A stretch of DNA of 52,106 nt from Deltaproteobacteria bacterium (GTDB taxonomy: Bacteria; Myxococcota; XYA12-FULL-58-9). Both the position numbers and the translations under genes were made by a program. The notes below the pieces were generated by a model. That model was not told where the DNA came from, made no database searches, and was given only the letters and a program-made list of their open reading frames with translations. Numbering within the stretch: position 1 is the stretch's first letter; every line of letters starts with the position of its first letter. This document shows positions 24,815-31,935 of the stretch, piece by piece. The DNA lies in contig JACRCV010000089.1 in NCBI GenBank assembly GCA_016218825.1, forward strand, positions 1-52,106, written 5' to 3'.

Positions 24815-26551
24815 TCACGGCTCCAGGACGTAGGCCAACGGCTGCTCGGTCACCGAGGTCACTTCCCCCTCGCAGCGGCGATCGACCGAGAGGAAGGTGT
24901 CGAGGCGCGAGCGGGTCCGGCACTGATAGACCGGCCGGTAGCCGGGCGCGGGGCCGGTGCGGACGAAGCCGGCCCGATGCAGCACCATCTGGCCGGCGCA
25001 GTCCGACCGCAACGACAAGAAGTGGTCGAGGCGCGGCGCCGGCCGGGCGACGGCGCAGCTATAGAGCGGCACCGTCCCGGCCACCGGCACCGTGAGCACG
25101 CGCCCGGGACTGCCTTCGCGACGATAGCCGGCCACGGTCACCGGCGTGGTGTCGGTCCAGTGCTCGGCGAGGGCGGCGTTGTAGTAACGAGTAAGCGGCG
25201 CCGTGGGTGGCGGGTCGCACAACGACCGCCGCAGGTTGAAGAGCGCCCGCACCTGGCCGGCGACGGTCGGCGCCGGCAGGCCGGTGTCGGGAAGGGCGAT
25301 CGGGAACATCGGCGTGTGCACCAGCGCGCCATAGCCGGCCGGGATGAAGCTCGAGCGCGGGTTGCACACCGGCTCCCCGGCCCCCGGACCCAAGATCCGC
25401 TTCAGGCCGGCGTTGAGCGCCCGCACGTAGGCCCGGGTCTTGACGATCAGGTCCGACAGCTCCGGATCCGGCACGCCGTCGGCGTCGCGGCTCAGATGCG
25501 ACGGCATCAAGAAGTAAACCTGACGCGAGGTGTGGGTGAGCAGCCACGCGGTGCCCTCGATGAAGGTCTCGAAGTTGGCGGGCGTGCCGCCGTCCTCCAT
25601 CGCCTGCGGCCCGCCCTCGAACAACACGTCGACGAACGCCGCGGTGGAAGAGGTGGCGCTGTAGAGCACGCTGTCCCGCGCCGCGACCCACCGCCGTACG
25701 TCGACCAGGAAGCGCGCCGCCACCTGCGGCTCGCCGGCGAAGGTGTTGGCCAGCACCTGCCACATCGTGGCGTTCAGCGACAAGCCGCTCGTGCCGCCGG
25801 GGATCGACAACAAACTGCCGTTTTCCCCCTGGATGGTCGGCTCTTGGTACCACATGGTGTGCCGGACGCTGACGCCGGCGTCGGTGAGATCGCGCAGGGC
25901 CGGCGGCAGGCCGCGCTCGGCGTCCACGACCAGGCTCTCGGTCGCGGCGTCGTAGGCGAAGTTGGTGTTGCTGAGCAGCGCCTCGGCGATGACGTTCTGC
26001 TGCGCGCTGGTCGTCGCGTCGCCGATCAACCCGAGGTTGGCGATGGTGCGGTGCACCGCGAGCCGATGCAGCATCGACGCGAAGACCGCGCTCGACACCG
26101 GCAGCTCGCCCTTGGTCGCGGCCAGGTACTCCTGGTAAGCCGCCTGGCAGCGGCGCACCACGTCCGCGACCACCACGGTCTCGCCCTCGACGGTGACCGT
26201 TTCGATGCCGCGGTGCTCGAGCTGGCGAACGTTCAGCTCGCAGACCTTCGGCCGGCCGGGCCAATGGCGGAGATAGCCGCCGTTCACCACCAGGAAGTAG
26301 TAGCCGTCCACCCACTGCCGCAGCGCGGCGAGGCGCGGATCGTCCATCTGCGCCGCCGCCAGCGCTTCGACCTTGGGGCCGACGTGCAACAGGATCTTGA
26401 ACCCGGCGCTGCCGGCGCCGATCCCGGGGGCGCTGAGGTCGTCGGCGCTCTCGGCGAACGCGTCGCCCGCGGGATCGAGCTCAACCTCGGAGCCGCAGCC
26501 GACAGTCCAGAGAAGAAACGCGCCAGCCAACCACTTCGTCATCGTCTGCAT
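24815..26551 (-). CDS. Lipoprotein of unknown function with C-terminal CEG-type repeat domain
   Basis: The ATG at 26551 has GAGGGG upstream, giving 578 residues with lipobox LLWTVGC|GS. Residues 40-400 form a large alpha/beta region with no family I recognise. The last 150 residues carry a repeated pattern, VPLYSC....RLDHFLSL..DC.G then PVYQCR..SRLDTFLSVDRRCEG, ending PLAYVLEP. Such Y.C....DHFLS...CEG segments occur, from memory, at the C-termini of many secreted myxobacterial proteins. It is convergent with lipoprotein B (35-bp gap). Confidence 0.75.
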   Translation of the reverse strand: MQTMTKWLAGAFLLWTVGCGSEVELDPAGDAFAESADDLSAPGIGAGSAGFKILLHVGPKVEALAAAQMDDPRLAALRQWVDGYYFLVVNGGYLRHWPGRPKVCELNVRQLEHRGIETVTVEGETVVVADVVRRCQAAYQEYLAATKGELPVSSAVFASMLHRLAVHRTIANLGLIGDATTSAQQNVIAEALLSNTNFAYDAATESLVVDAERGLPPALRDLTDAGVSVRHTMWYQEPTIQGENGSLLSIPGGTSGLSLNATMWQVLANTFAGEPQVAARFLVDVRRWVAARDSVLYSATSSTAAFVDVLFEGGPQAMEDGGTPANFETFIEGTAWLLTHTSRQVYFLMPSHLSRDADGVPDPELSDLIVKTRAYVRALNAGLKRILGPGAGEPVCNPRSSFIPAGYGALVHTPMFPIALPDTGLPAPTVAGQVRALFNLRRSLCDPPPTAPLTRYYNAALAEHWTDTTPVTVAGYRREGSPGRVLTVPVAGTVPLYSCAVARPAPRLDHFLSLRSDCAGQMVLHRAGFVRTGPAPGYRPVYQCRTRSRLDTFLSVDRRCEGEVTSVTEQPLAYVLEP

Positions 26552-26884
26552 GTGGACCCCTCGCTCCGGCGACCCGCCGCCGGAACCAAAGCGAGTGCAG
26601 CCGGCGTGCCAGCGACGACGCCAGCACCATCACAAATTTATTAGCTATTTCAATTTGTTGGCGCCGTTCGCCGGTTCTCGTCCCGAGCCCTGCGGCGAGG
26701 TGTCGGGGTGAGCTGGCCCCTCGCTGGGGACTGTCGTCCACAGCCGGTGCCGCTCCCGGCGGGTGTCCGTGAGCCGTCTTGCGGGGGTGCCGCGGCCGCC
26801 CACCGCCATCACCGACGGCACGGCGCTCGACAATCTCGCCGGGCTCGCGTGACGCGACGTCGCGCGGGGTGGTACATCGCCCGA
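26552..26884. other. 333-bp divergent intergenic region with AT-rich island
   Basis: No gene is seen between the divergent lipoprotein (26551) and glycosyltransferase (26885) starts. The stretch 26627-26663 is strikingly AT-rich for this genome and contains the inverted repeat described separately. It probably holds both promoters, but I cannot assign convincing -35/-10 pairs. Confidence 0.5.
26632..26658. promoter_or_regulatory. AT-rich inverted repeat ACAAATT-N13-AATTTGT
   Basis: Perfect 7-bp arms (26632-26638 and 26652-26658) flank a 13-bp AT-rich centre about 80 bp upstream of the lipoprotein start at 26551. This is a candidate regulator-binding site. Confidence 0.35.
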
Positions 26885-28612
26885 ATGGCGGCAGTGGCAG
26901 AGCATCCACCCTGCGAGCGCCGGCTCGGACCGGCCCTGGAGCTTTGGCGCGCCGCCTGGAGGCAGGCGCTGGCGGTTTCGGCCGCGCCGGCGACGGTGTG
27001 GGTGAGCCTCGGCGTCGTCGCCCTGCTGCTGCTCGTCGTCACCCTGCCGCTCGTCGGCGTCGCCGCCGCCGACAGCCGGATGGCGGCGGTGTTCTCGTCG
27101 GACGAGGAGCTCATCGCCGACGGCGCCCGGCGCATGGTGAGCATGCACACCCTCACCTACGCGTTCTACTACTACCCGCCGTTCTTCATGGAGCTCACCT
27201 ACGGCGCGACCTGGTTTCTGAAGACCGTCGGCGTGCCGCTGCAGGCGGCGGCGGTGATCGGACCGCGCGTCGTCGCCGCGCTCGCGTACGTGCTCGGCGC
27301 GGTCGGGGTCGGCGGGCTCGGGCGGCGGCTCTCCGGCAGCCTGACGGTGGGGCTCGTCGCCGCGCTGCTCTTTGCCACCGTCCCCGAGCTCTTTCGCTTC
27401 GCGATCCTCGCGCACCCCGACACGCTGCAGGCCGCGCTGCTCGTCCTCGGCACCTGGGCCCTGGTCGTCTACCTCGAGGCGGGCGGGCGCCGGGCGTTGA
27501 TCGCCGCGGCCGCCGCCGCCGGCCTCGCGTTCATGACCAAGTACGCCGGCGCCTTCCTGGTGCCGGTCGTCGGGCTCGCGATCGGTTGGCGGCTCTATCG
27601 CGACCGGCGACCCGAGCCGGCGCCGGGCGCGCTCGGTCGCGCCTTTCTCCGCGACAGCGGGGTCGCGGCGTTGGCGTTCGTGCTGGCGGGGATCGCCGGC
27701 GGCCTCGACCTGGTGCGCGACGTCGCGCCGTACTGGCGGTACATCAAGTTCCACAGCGACTACTCGCGCTTCGGCAACCTGGTGCGCGAGACCGCCTCGC
27801 CTCTTCACTGGCTCGAGCTGCTCGCCGGGGAGCAGGTCGCCGGCCGCACGACGACCTTGGCGTTTGCGCTCGGGCTCTTCGCGCTCGCCGGCTTCGCTTG
27901 GCAGCTGCGGCGCTCGCGACCACCGGCAGCGGTGGCAATTGCCGGGGGGACTCCGGCGTCGGGCGCCGCCTACGTTCTGATCGCGTTGTACGTCGCGCTC
28001 TACCTCGGCTTCCTGTTCTGGCGGGCGCGGCTGTTCGAGGCGCGCTATCTGATCCCGGTCTCCGGCCTCTTCGAGGTCGCGGCGGTCGGGCTCATGTGGG
28101 CGGCGACCGCGCGCTTGCGGGCGCGCGCCGTGCGGGCGCTGATGCGGGGGGCGCTGGTCGTCGCCTTCGGGCTCGCGCTCGTGCCGCGCGGACCGGCGTT
28201 GGCGGCCATCGTCCGCGAGCGGCTGTCGCACACCGACCACCCGTGCCTCGCGGTCGGCGGCTGGCTCGTCGACCACGTGCCGCGAGACACCGCGATCGTC
28301 TACGACATGTACACCTACGTGCCGGTCGGCTTCAGGAACGTCGCCGGCACCTGGGGGCTGCAGCGACAGCTCTTGGACGCGCGGCGCGCCGCGGTCGTGA
28401 TCACGAACGACAGCATCCGCTCCCGATACCGGGCCGACATCGACCCCGGCGACTGGCACGACGGCGCCGCCAACTTCGTCGCCGCGCGCGCGGCTTACGA
28501 CGACTTGGAGCACGGCCGCCTCGACGACTTCGAGCGCGTCGCCGAGTTTCCGCGCTGCGCGCACACGCGGATCTACGTAAGCCCGCGTCTCGCCACCCGC
28601 CTCGGGCCGTGA
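26885..28612 (+). CDS. Integral membrane glycosyltransferase (GT39/PMT-like, ArnT superfamily)
   Basis: The ATG at 26885 gives 575 residues, although the frame is open upstream. About ten membrane helices are interspersed with loops. The first large loop begins SSDEELIADGARRM, with the acidic pair typical of GT-C transferases, followed by YAFYYYPPFFMELTYG. A C-terminal soluble part (VYDMYTYVPVGF, RADIDPGDWHDG) is present. It probably transfers a sugar from a lipid-linked donor at the periplasmic face; donor and acceptor are unknown. Confidence 0.8.
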   Translation: MAAVAEHPPCERRLGPALELWRAAWRQALAVSAAPATVWVSLGVVALLLLVVTLPLVGVAAADSRMAAVFSSDEELIADGARRMVSMHTLTYAFYYYPPFFMELTYGATWFLKTVGVPLQAAAVIGPRVVAALAYVLGAVGVGGLGRRLSGSLTVGLVAALLFATVPELFRFAILAHPDTLQAALLVLGTWALVVYLEAGGRRALIAAAAAAGLAFMTKYAGAFLVPVVGLAIGWRLYRDRRPEPAPGALGRAFLRDSGVAALAFVLAGIAGGLDLVRDVAPYWRYIKFHSDYSRFGNLVRETASPLHWLELLAGEQVAGRTTTLAFALGLFALAGFAWQLRRSRPPAAVAIAGGTPASGAAYVLIALYVALYLGFLFWRARLFEARYLIPVSGLFEVAAVGLMWAATARLRARAVRALMRGALVVAFGLALVPRGPALAAIVRERLSHTDHPCLAVGGWLVDHVPRDTAIVYDMYTYVPVGFRNVAGTWGLQRQLLDARRAAVVITNDSIRSRYRADIDPGDWHDGAANFVAARAAYDDLEHGRLDDFERVAEFPRCAHTRIYVSPRLATRLGP

Positions 28613-28646
28613 GCGTCCGGACGCCGACGCGGCGGCGCCGGTTTCG

Positions 28647-28674
28647 TTCATCTCGTCCTGATCCGGTGTAGAAT
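28647..28674 (+). promoter_or_regulatory. Predicted promoter of the selenoprotein gene
   Basis: TAGAAT (28669-28674) is a good -10 hexamer. TTCATC (28647-28652) at 16-bp spacing is a weak -35. The predicted start is near 28681, giving a leader of about 30 nt that includes the GGGAGAGG ribosome-binding site. Confidence 0.4.
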
Positions 28675-28712
28675 CAACACCCGGAGCACGGGGGGATCGG
28701 GAGAGGTCAGCG

Positions 28713-29600
28713 GTGCCAATCGACCCGTATCGTTTCCTCGACTTCGCGACCCGCGAGATCATCAAGGCGTGGGTGAGCCGTGAGGCCCGCCACCCCCAGC
28801 CAATCCCGTGGACACCGATGGCCAAGCCGCTGTCCGAATGCACGGTCGCGCTGGTGTCGACCGCGGGCGTGGCGCGCCGCGACGACCGCCCGTTCGACCA
28901 GGAGCGCGAGCGCCGGGATCCGTGGTGGAGCGATCCCACGCACCGCTTGATCCCCCACGGCGCGACCGAGCGCGACGTGCGCCTCTACCACCTGCACATC
29001 GACACCCGCTTCGGCGCGCGCGACCTCGACGTCGTGTTGCCGATGCGGCGCCTCGGGGAGCTGGCGACAGCAGGCTACGTCGGGCGCGCCGCCGACACCC
29101 ACTACTCGATCGTGGGCTATCAGCTCCGAACCGAGGTCCTCGAGCGCGAGACCGCACCGGCGATGCTCGCGGACATGAAGAAGCGCGGCGTCGACGCGGT
29201 CGTGTTGATACCTGCCTGATCGTTCTGCTGCCGGTCCGTGGGACTGGTACAGAGGGTGCTGGAGGCCGGCGGCCTGTCGACCGTGTCGCTGTCGATGGTC
29301 CCGGCGTTCACCCGCTCAAGCGGTGTGCCGCGCCTGGCCGGCATCGCCTATCCGATGTCCCGGCCGATGGGGCGGCCGGGAGACGCCGAGGGTCAGCGAT
29401 CGGTGTTGCGCGCCGTTCTCCAGGTGCTCGACGCCGCGAAGACCCCGGGCACCTACGTCGAGCTGCCGTTCACCTGGCCCCAAACTCCGGCGCAGGCGCG
29501 CAGAGAGGCCACCGTGCGTCCGCCGATCTACAAGCTCCTGACCCGCAAGCCCTGGCTGCTGCGGAAGCTGTACGCCGGCGAGATCCCGGAGGAGCGTTGA
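28713..29600 (+). CDS. Selenoprotein candidate: glycine/betaine/sarcosine/D-proline reductase selenoprotein-B family, in-frame TGA = Sec169
   Basis: The GTG at 28713 (AGAGG 6 nt upstream) opens a frame that meets TGA at 29217-29219 and continues in the same frame to a true stop at 29598-29600, giving 295 residues with Sec at 169. The N-terminal part (PIPWTPMAKPLSECTVALVSTAGV, RRDPWWSDPTHRLIP, YHLHIDTR, DLDVVLPMRRLGEL, HYSIVGYQ) matches this family as I know it from proteobacteria. Around the TGA the sequence is VVLIPA-U-SFCCRSVGLVQRVLEAGG. Relatives commonly read LVPxCPxCHQSVGL, so U takes the place of the first Cys of CxxC (UxxC). A SECIS-like hairpin follows. It is likely a cytosolic redox enzyme; its substrate is unknown. 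A nonsense mutation is the alternative. Confidence 0.85.
29228..29252 (+). promoter_or_regulatory. bSECIS-like hairpin for selenocysteine insertion
   Basis: Immediately 3' of the TGA, CCGGTCC (29231-29237) pairs fully with GGACTGG (29241-29247), with one G-U pair. The 3-nt loop is GTG. The stem is extended by CTG (29228-29230) with CAG (29250-29252) around a TA bulge. The loop lies 18 nt after the TGA and begins with G; bacterial SECIS elements typically have 16-37 nt spacing and a G in the first loop positions. Confidence 0.7.
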
Positions 29601-29762
29601 GCCGCGAGCGCAGCGCGGGCTCGAACCCGGGCCATCCCGGTGTCGTGCCGGTGTCGGTGTCGATCACCGGGAGGTCGTCGGCAACGTCCGGCTGCGGGTG
29701 GCGTGGCTCGTAGGAGGCGTCGAGCTCGGCGGGGCACCTGCCGCTTTGCCCCCGGTCAGGGG

Positions 29763-29792
29763 TTGATAGTCGAGACGGCATCGAGGCAGTAT
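29763..29792 (+). promoter_or_regulatory. Possible promoter of beta-helix lipoprotein gene
   Basis: TTGATA (29763-29768) and CAGTAT (29787-29792) are spaced by 18 bp, about 49 bp before the ATG at 29841. This is only a moderate match. The rest of the 240-bp spacer after the selenoprotein gene holds nothing recognisable. Confidence 0.3.
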
Positions 29793-29840
29793 CGCGGTCA
29801 GGCACGTGCGTGTCGGCGCTGGCATCGGCGGAGGTCCTTG

Positions 29841-31532
29841 ATGGCGAAGACCGCGTTCGGGATCTGGGTCGCAGCCGCTTCGTTGTACGGCTGCACGCAG
29901 AGGACCGCGTTGGTGGTGAGAGTCAGCGCGGGCGACCACGACACCGTCCGCGACGATTCCGGCACGGACGAGCCTGACGGCGGAGCGGACGACACCGGCG
30001 CCGGCGATCCGCTGGATCGGTGCGACGGCGTGGTGTGCACAGCCGTCGATGCCTGCCACGAGGCGGGCGCCTGCGATCCGGCCACAGGGCTCTGCGCGAA
30101 TCCGGAGAAGCCGAACGGCGCGAGCTGCGACGACGGGGACTACTGCACGGAGGGGGACTCGTGTCAGAGCCGCGTCTGCACCGGCACCCCGATCCCGTTC
30201 TGTCTCTCCGTCGTATTCGTCGACGCCCAGGCCGCCGGCCGCGGCGACGGCACCACCTGGCAGGACGCGTTCGTGCGGTTGCAGGACGCGCTGGCGCTGA
30301 GCACCGCCGGCACCTTCGTATGGGTGGCCGGCGGTGTCTACGTTCCCGGCACGGCCAAGACCGACACCTTCCAAGTGGGCGGCGGCGTGGAGATCTACGG
30401 CGGCTTCTCGGGCAGGGAGACGAACCTGGACCAGCGCTCCTGGTCGGAGAATGTCACGGTGCTCAGTGGTGACGGCATCGGCAACGACGCCGGATTCGTC
30501 GGCAACGAGGAGAACGTCTACCACGTTGTGACCCCGGGCGGTGATTTCGCCGTCATCGACGGCTTCACCATCACCGGCGGCAACGCCGACTATCCGACCT
30601 ACGACCCCGCTCTCGGCCGGGACCGGGGCGGCGGCATCTACAACACCGAGCGCCTGACGGTGCGCCACTGCACCATCGTCACCAACAACGCCGCCTACAT
30701 GGGCGGCGCCATGTACTCCGCCGGCGCCGCGACCATCAGGAGCTCGGTCTTCAGGAACAACGTCGCCGCCAACGGTGGCGCGCTCGCCACCTTCGCCGAC
30801 CACACGATCGTGGATGGCCTGTTTCTCAACAACTCGGCCAGCAGCGGCGGCGCCCTGTTCCACTCGGGCGAGACATGGGTCGCCAGCCGCGTGACGAGCT
30901 GCCGGTTCATCGGCAACCGAGCGAGCTACAGAGGCGGGGCGGTCTTGGTGACGAACACCACCCCGCTCTTCGTAGGCTCGGTCTTCACCGGCAACCAGGC
31001 GAACGATAGGGGCGGCGCGGTACACACCGAATCAAACGGCCGCGACCGCTACGTGAACTGTACGTTCGCGAGCAATACCGCGGGGTGGGGCGGAGCCATC
31101 CGGTGCGACGACGTCGCGCCCACCCCCCATCCGATAATCGTCAACAGCGTGATCTGGAACAACGTCCCAGACGCCATCCCGGGCTGCAGCGCCGTCGCCA
31201 CCATCTCGTACACCTGCGTGCAGGGCGGCGCCGCCGGCACCGGAAACATCGTCGGCGATCCGCTGTTCGCCGACAGCAACGGCACCGACAATCTCCCCGG
31301 CACGCTGGATGACGATGCCCGCCTGACCGCTGCCTCCCCCGCCATCGACGCGTGCGACAACTCCGCTCTGCCCGCGGATCTGAGCGACCTGGACGGCGAC
31401 GGCAACATGGCGGAGCCGGTGTCTCTGGATCTCGACGGCTCACCCCGCTTCGTGGAGGTGTTGGGCGCGGGCGCCACCGGCAACGGCACGCCGCCGTTGT
31501 GTGATCTGGGTGCATACGAGCTCGTGCCCTGA
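29841..31532 (+). CDS. Parallel beta-helix surface lipoprotein (polymorphic-OMP-like repeats)
   Basis: The ATG at 29841 has GGAGGT 5 nt upstream, giving 563 residues. Lipobox SLYGC|TQ is near residue 18. An Asp-rich linker and Cys-rich DGVVC/DYCTEGDSCQS segments (about 55-115) follow. The main body is right-handed beta-helix with GGAMYS, GGALAT, GGALFH, GGAVLV and GGAVHT turns and FxxN strands, as in polymorphic outer-membrane proteins and pectate-lyase folds. The C-terminal GDPLFAD ... DLGAYEL motif marks the choice-of-anchor-Q type end. It is probably displayed on the cell surface; the ligand is unknown. Confidence 0.85.
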   Translation: MAKTAFGIWVAAASLYGCTQRTALVVRVSAGDHDTVRDDSGTDEPDGGADDTGAGDPLDRCDGVVCTAVDACHEAGACDPATGLCANPEKPNGASCDDGDYCTEGDSCQSRVCTGTPIPFCLSVVFVDAQAAGRGDGTTWQDAFVRLQDALALSTAGTFVWVAGGVYVPGTAKTDTFQVGGGVEIYGGFSGRETNLDQRSWSENVTVLSGDGIGNDAGFVGNEENVYHVVTPGGDFAVIDGFTITGGNADYPTYDPALGRDRGGGIYNTERLTVRHCTIVTNNAAYMGGAMYSAGAATIRSSVFRNNVAANGGALATFADHTIVDGLFLNNSASSGGALFHSGETWVASRVTSCRFIGNRASYRGGAVLVTNTTPLFVGSVFTGNQANDRGGAVHTESNGRDRYVNCTFASNTAGWGGAIRCDDVAPTPHPIIVNSVIWNNVPDAIPGCSAVATISYTCVQGGAAGTGNIVGDPLFADSNGTDNLPGTLDDDARLTAASPAIDACDNSALPADLSDLDGDGNMAEPVSLDLDGSPRFVEVLGAGATGNGTPPLCDLGAYELVP

Positions 31533-31935
31533 GCGCCGTGCCCTGAGCGCCGGAGCTCCTCGAGAAGTAGCGTCAGTGACGTCCTCGGGGTGGTTTGCGA
31601 GCCCGGCAAGGCCGGCCGTTGAGCGGGCCGTCATTGACAACTGCGATCCGGCAGTGGCATCTTCCCTCTTCCTTCGAAGCGCTACGGACTCAACCACCGT
31701 CCGCACTGAACCCGGGGCACCCTCCCCAAGGACGGGGAGAACCTCGTAGTCACGTCCCACGTTCGCGGTCCCGGACGGAAGCCCATGATGGGCCACCGAC
31801 ACGGTCCGTCCCAGTGGCTACCCCACCCGCCGGCGCCCGACGCGCGCCCCGGTGTAGGGCCCAGCATCGAACATGCACCGATCCCCCTCGCTGACGTCCA
31901 GTCGAGAGGTCCGGTTGCCGATAGGAGAAGCAGGT
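31533..31935. other. 403-bp intergenic region upstream of decaheme cytochrome
   Basis: No gene is seen. It contains several potential RNA hairpins: CTCCCC-N6-GGGGAG (31722-31739), which may end the preceding transcript although it lacks a U-tract, and a nested structure at 31773-31819 described separately. I searched by eye for a c-di-GMP (GEMM) riboswitch, sometimes found before multiheme cytochromes, and did not find its conserved core. Confidence 0.5.
31773..31819 (+). promoter_or_regulatory. Structured leader candidate upstream of cytochrome gene
   Basis: GGACGGA (31773-31779) pairs perfectly with TCCGTCC (31805-31811) and encloses a second hairpin GCCCA-TGA-TGGGC (31781-31793). An alternative helix GCCAC (31792-31796) with GTGGC (31815-31819) competes with both. 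Mutually exclusive pairings are typical of regulated leaders, but no ligand class is recognisable. Confidence 0.35.

Noticed and set aside
29238-29600. Separate 120-codon gene starting at GTG 29238
   Set aside because: It is the same frame as the upstream ORF, its GTG is the loop of the SECIS-like hairpin, there is no ribosome-binding site, and its sequence is the C-terminal half of the same family. It is better read as the continuation past Sec.
31533-31935. c-di-GMP (GEMM) riboswitch before the cytochrome
   Set aside because: The conserved core bases were not found on either strand by eye; only generic hairpins are present.
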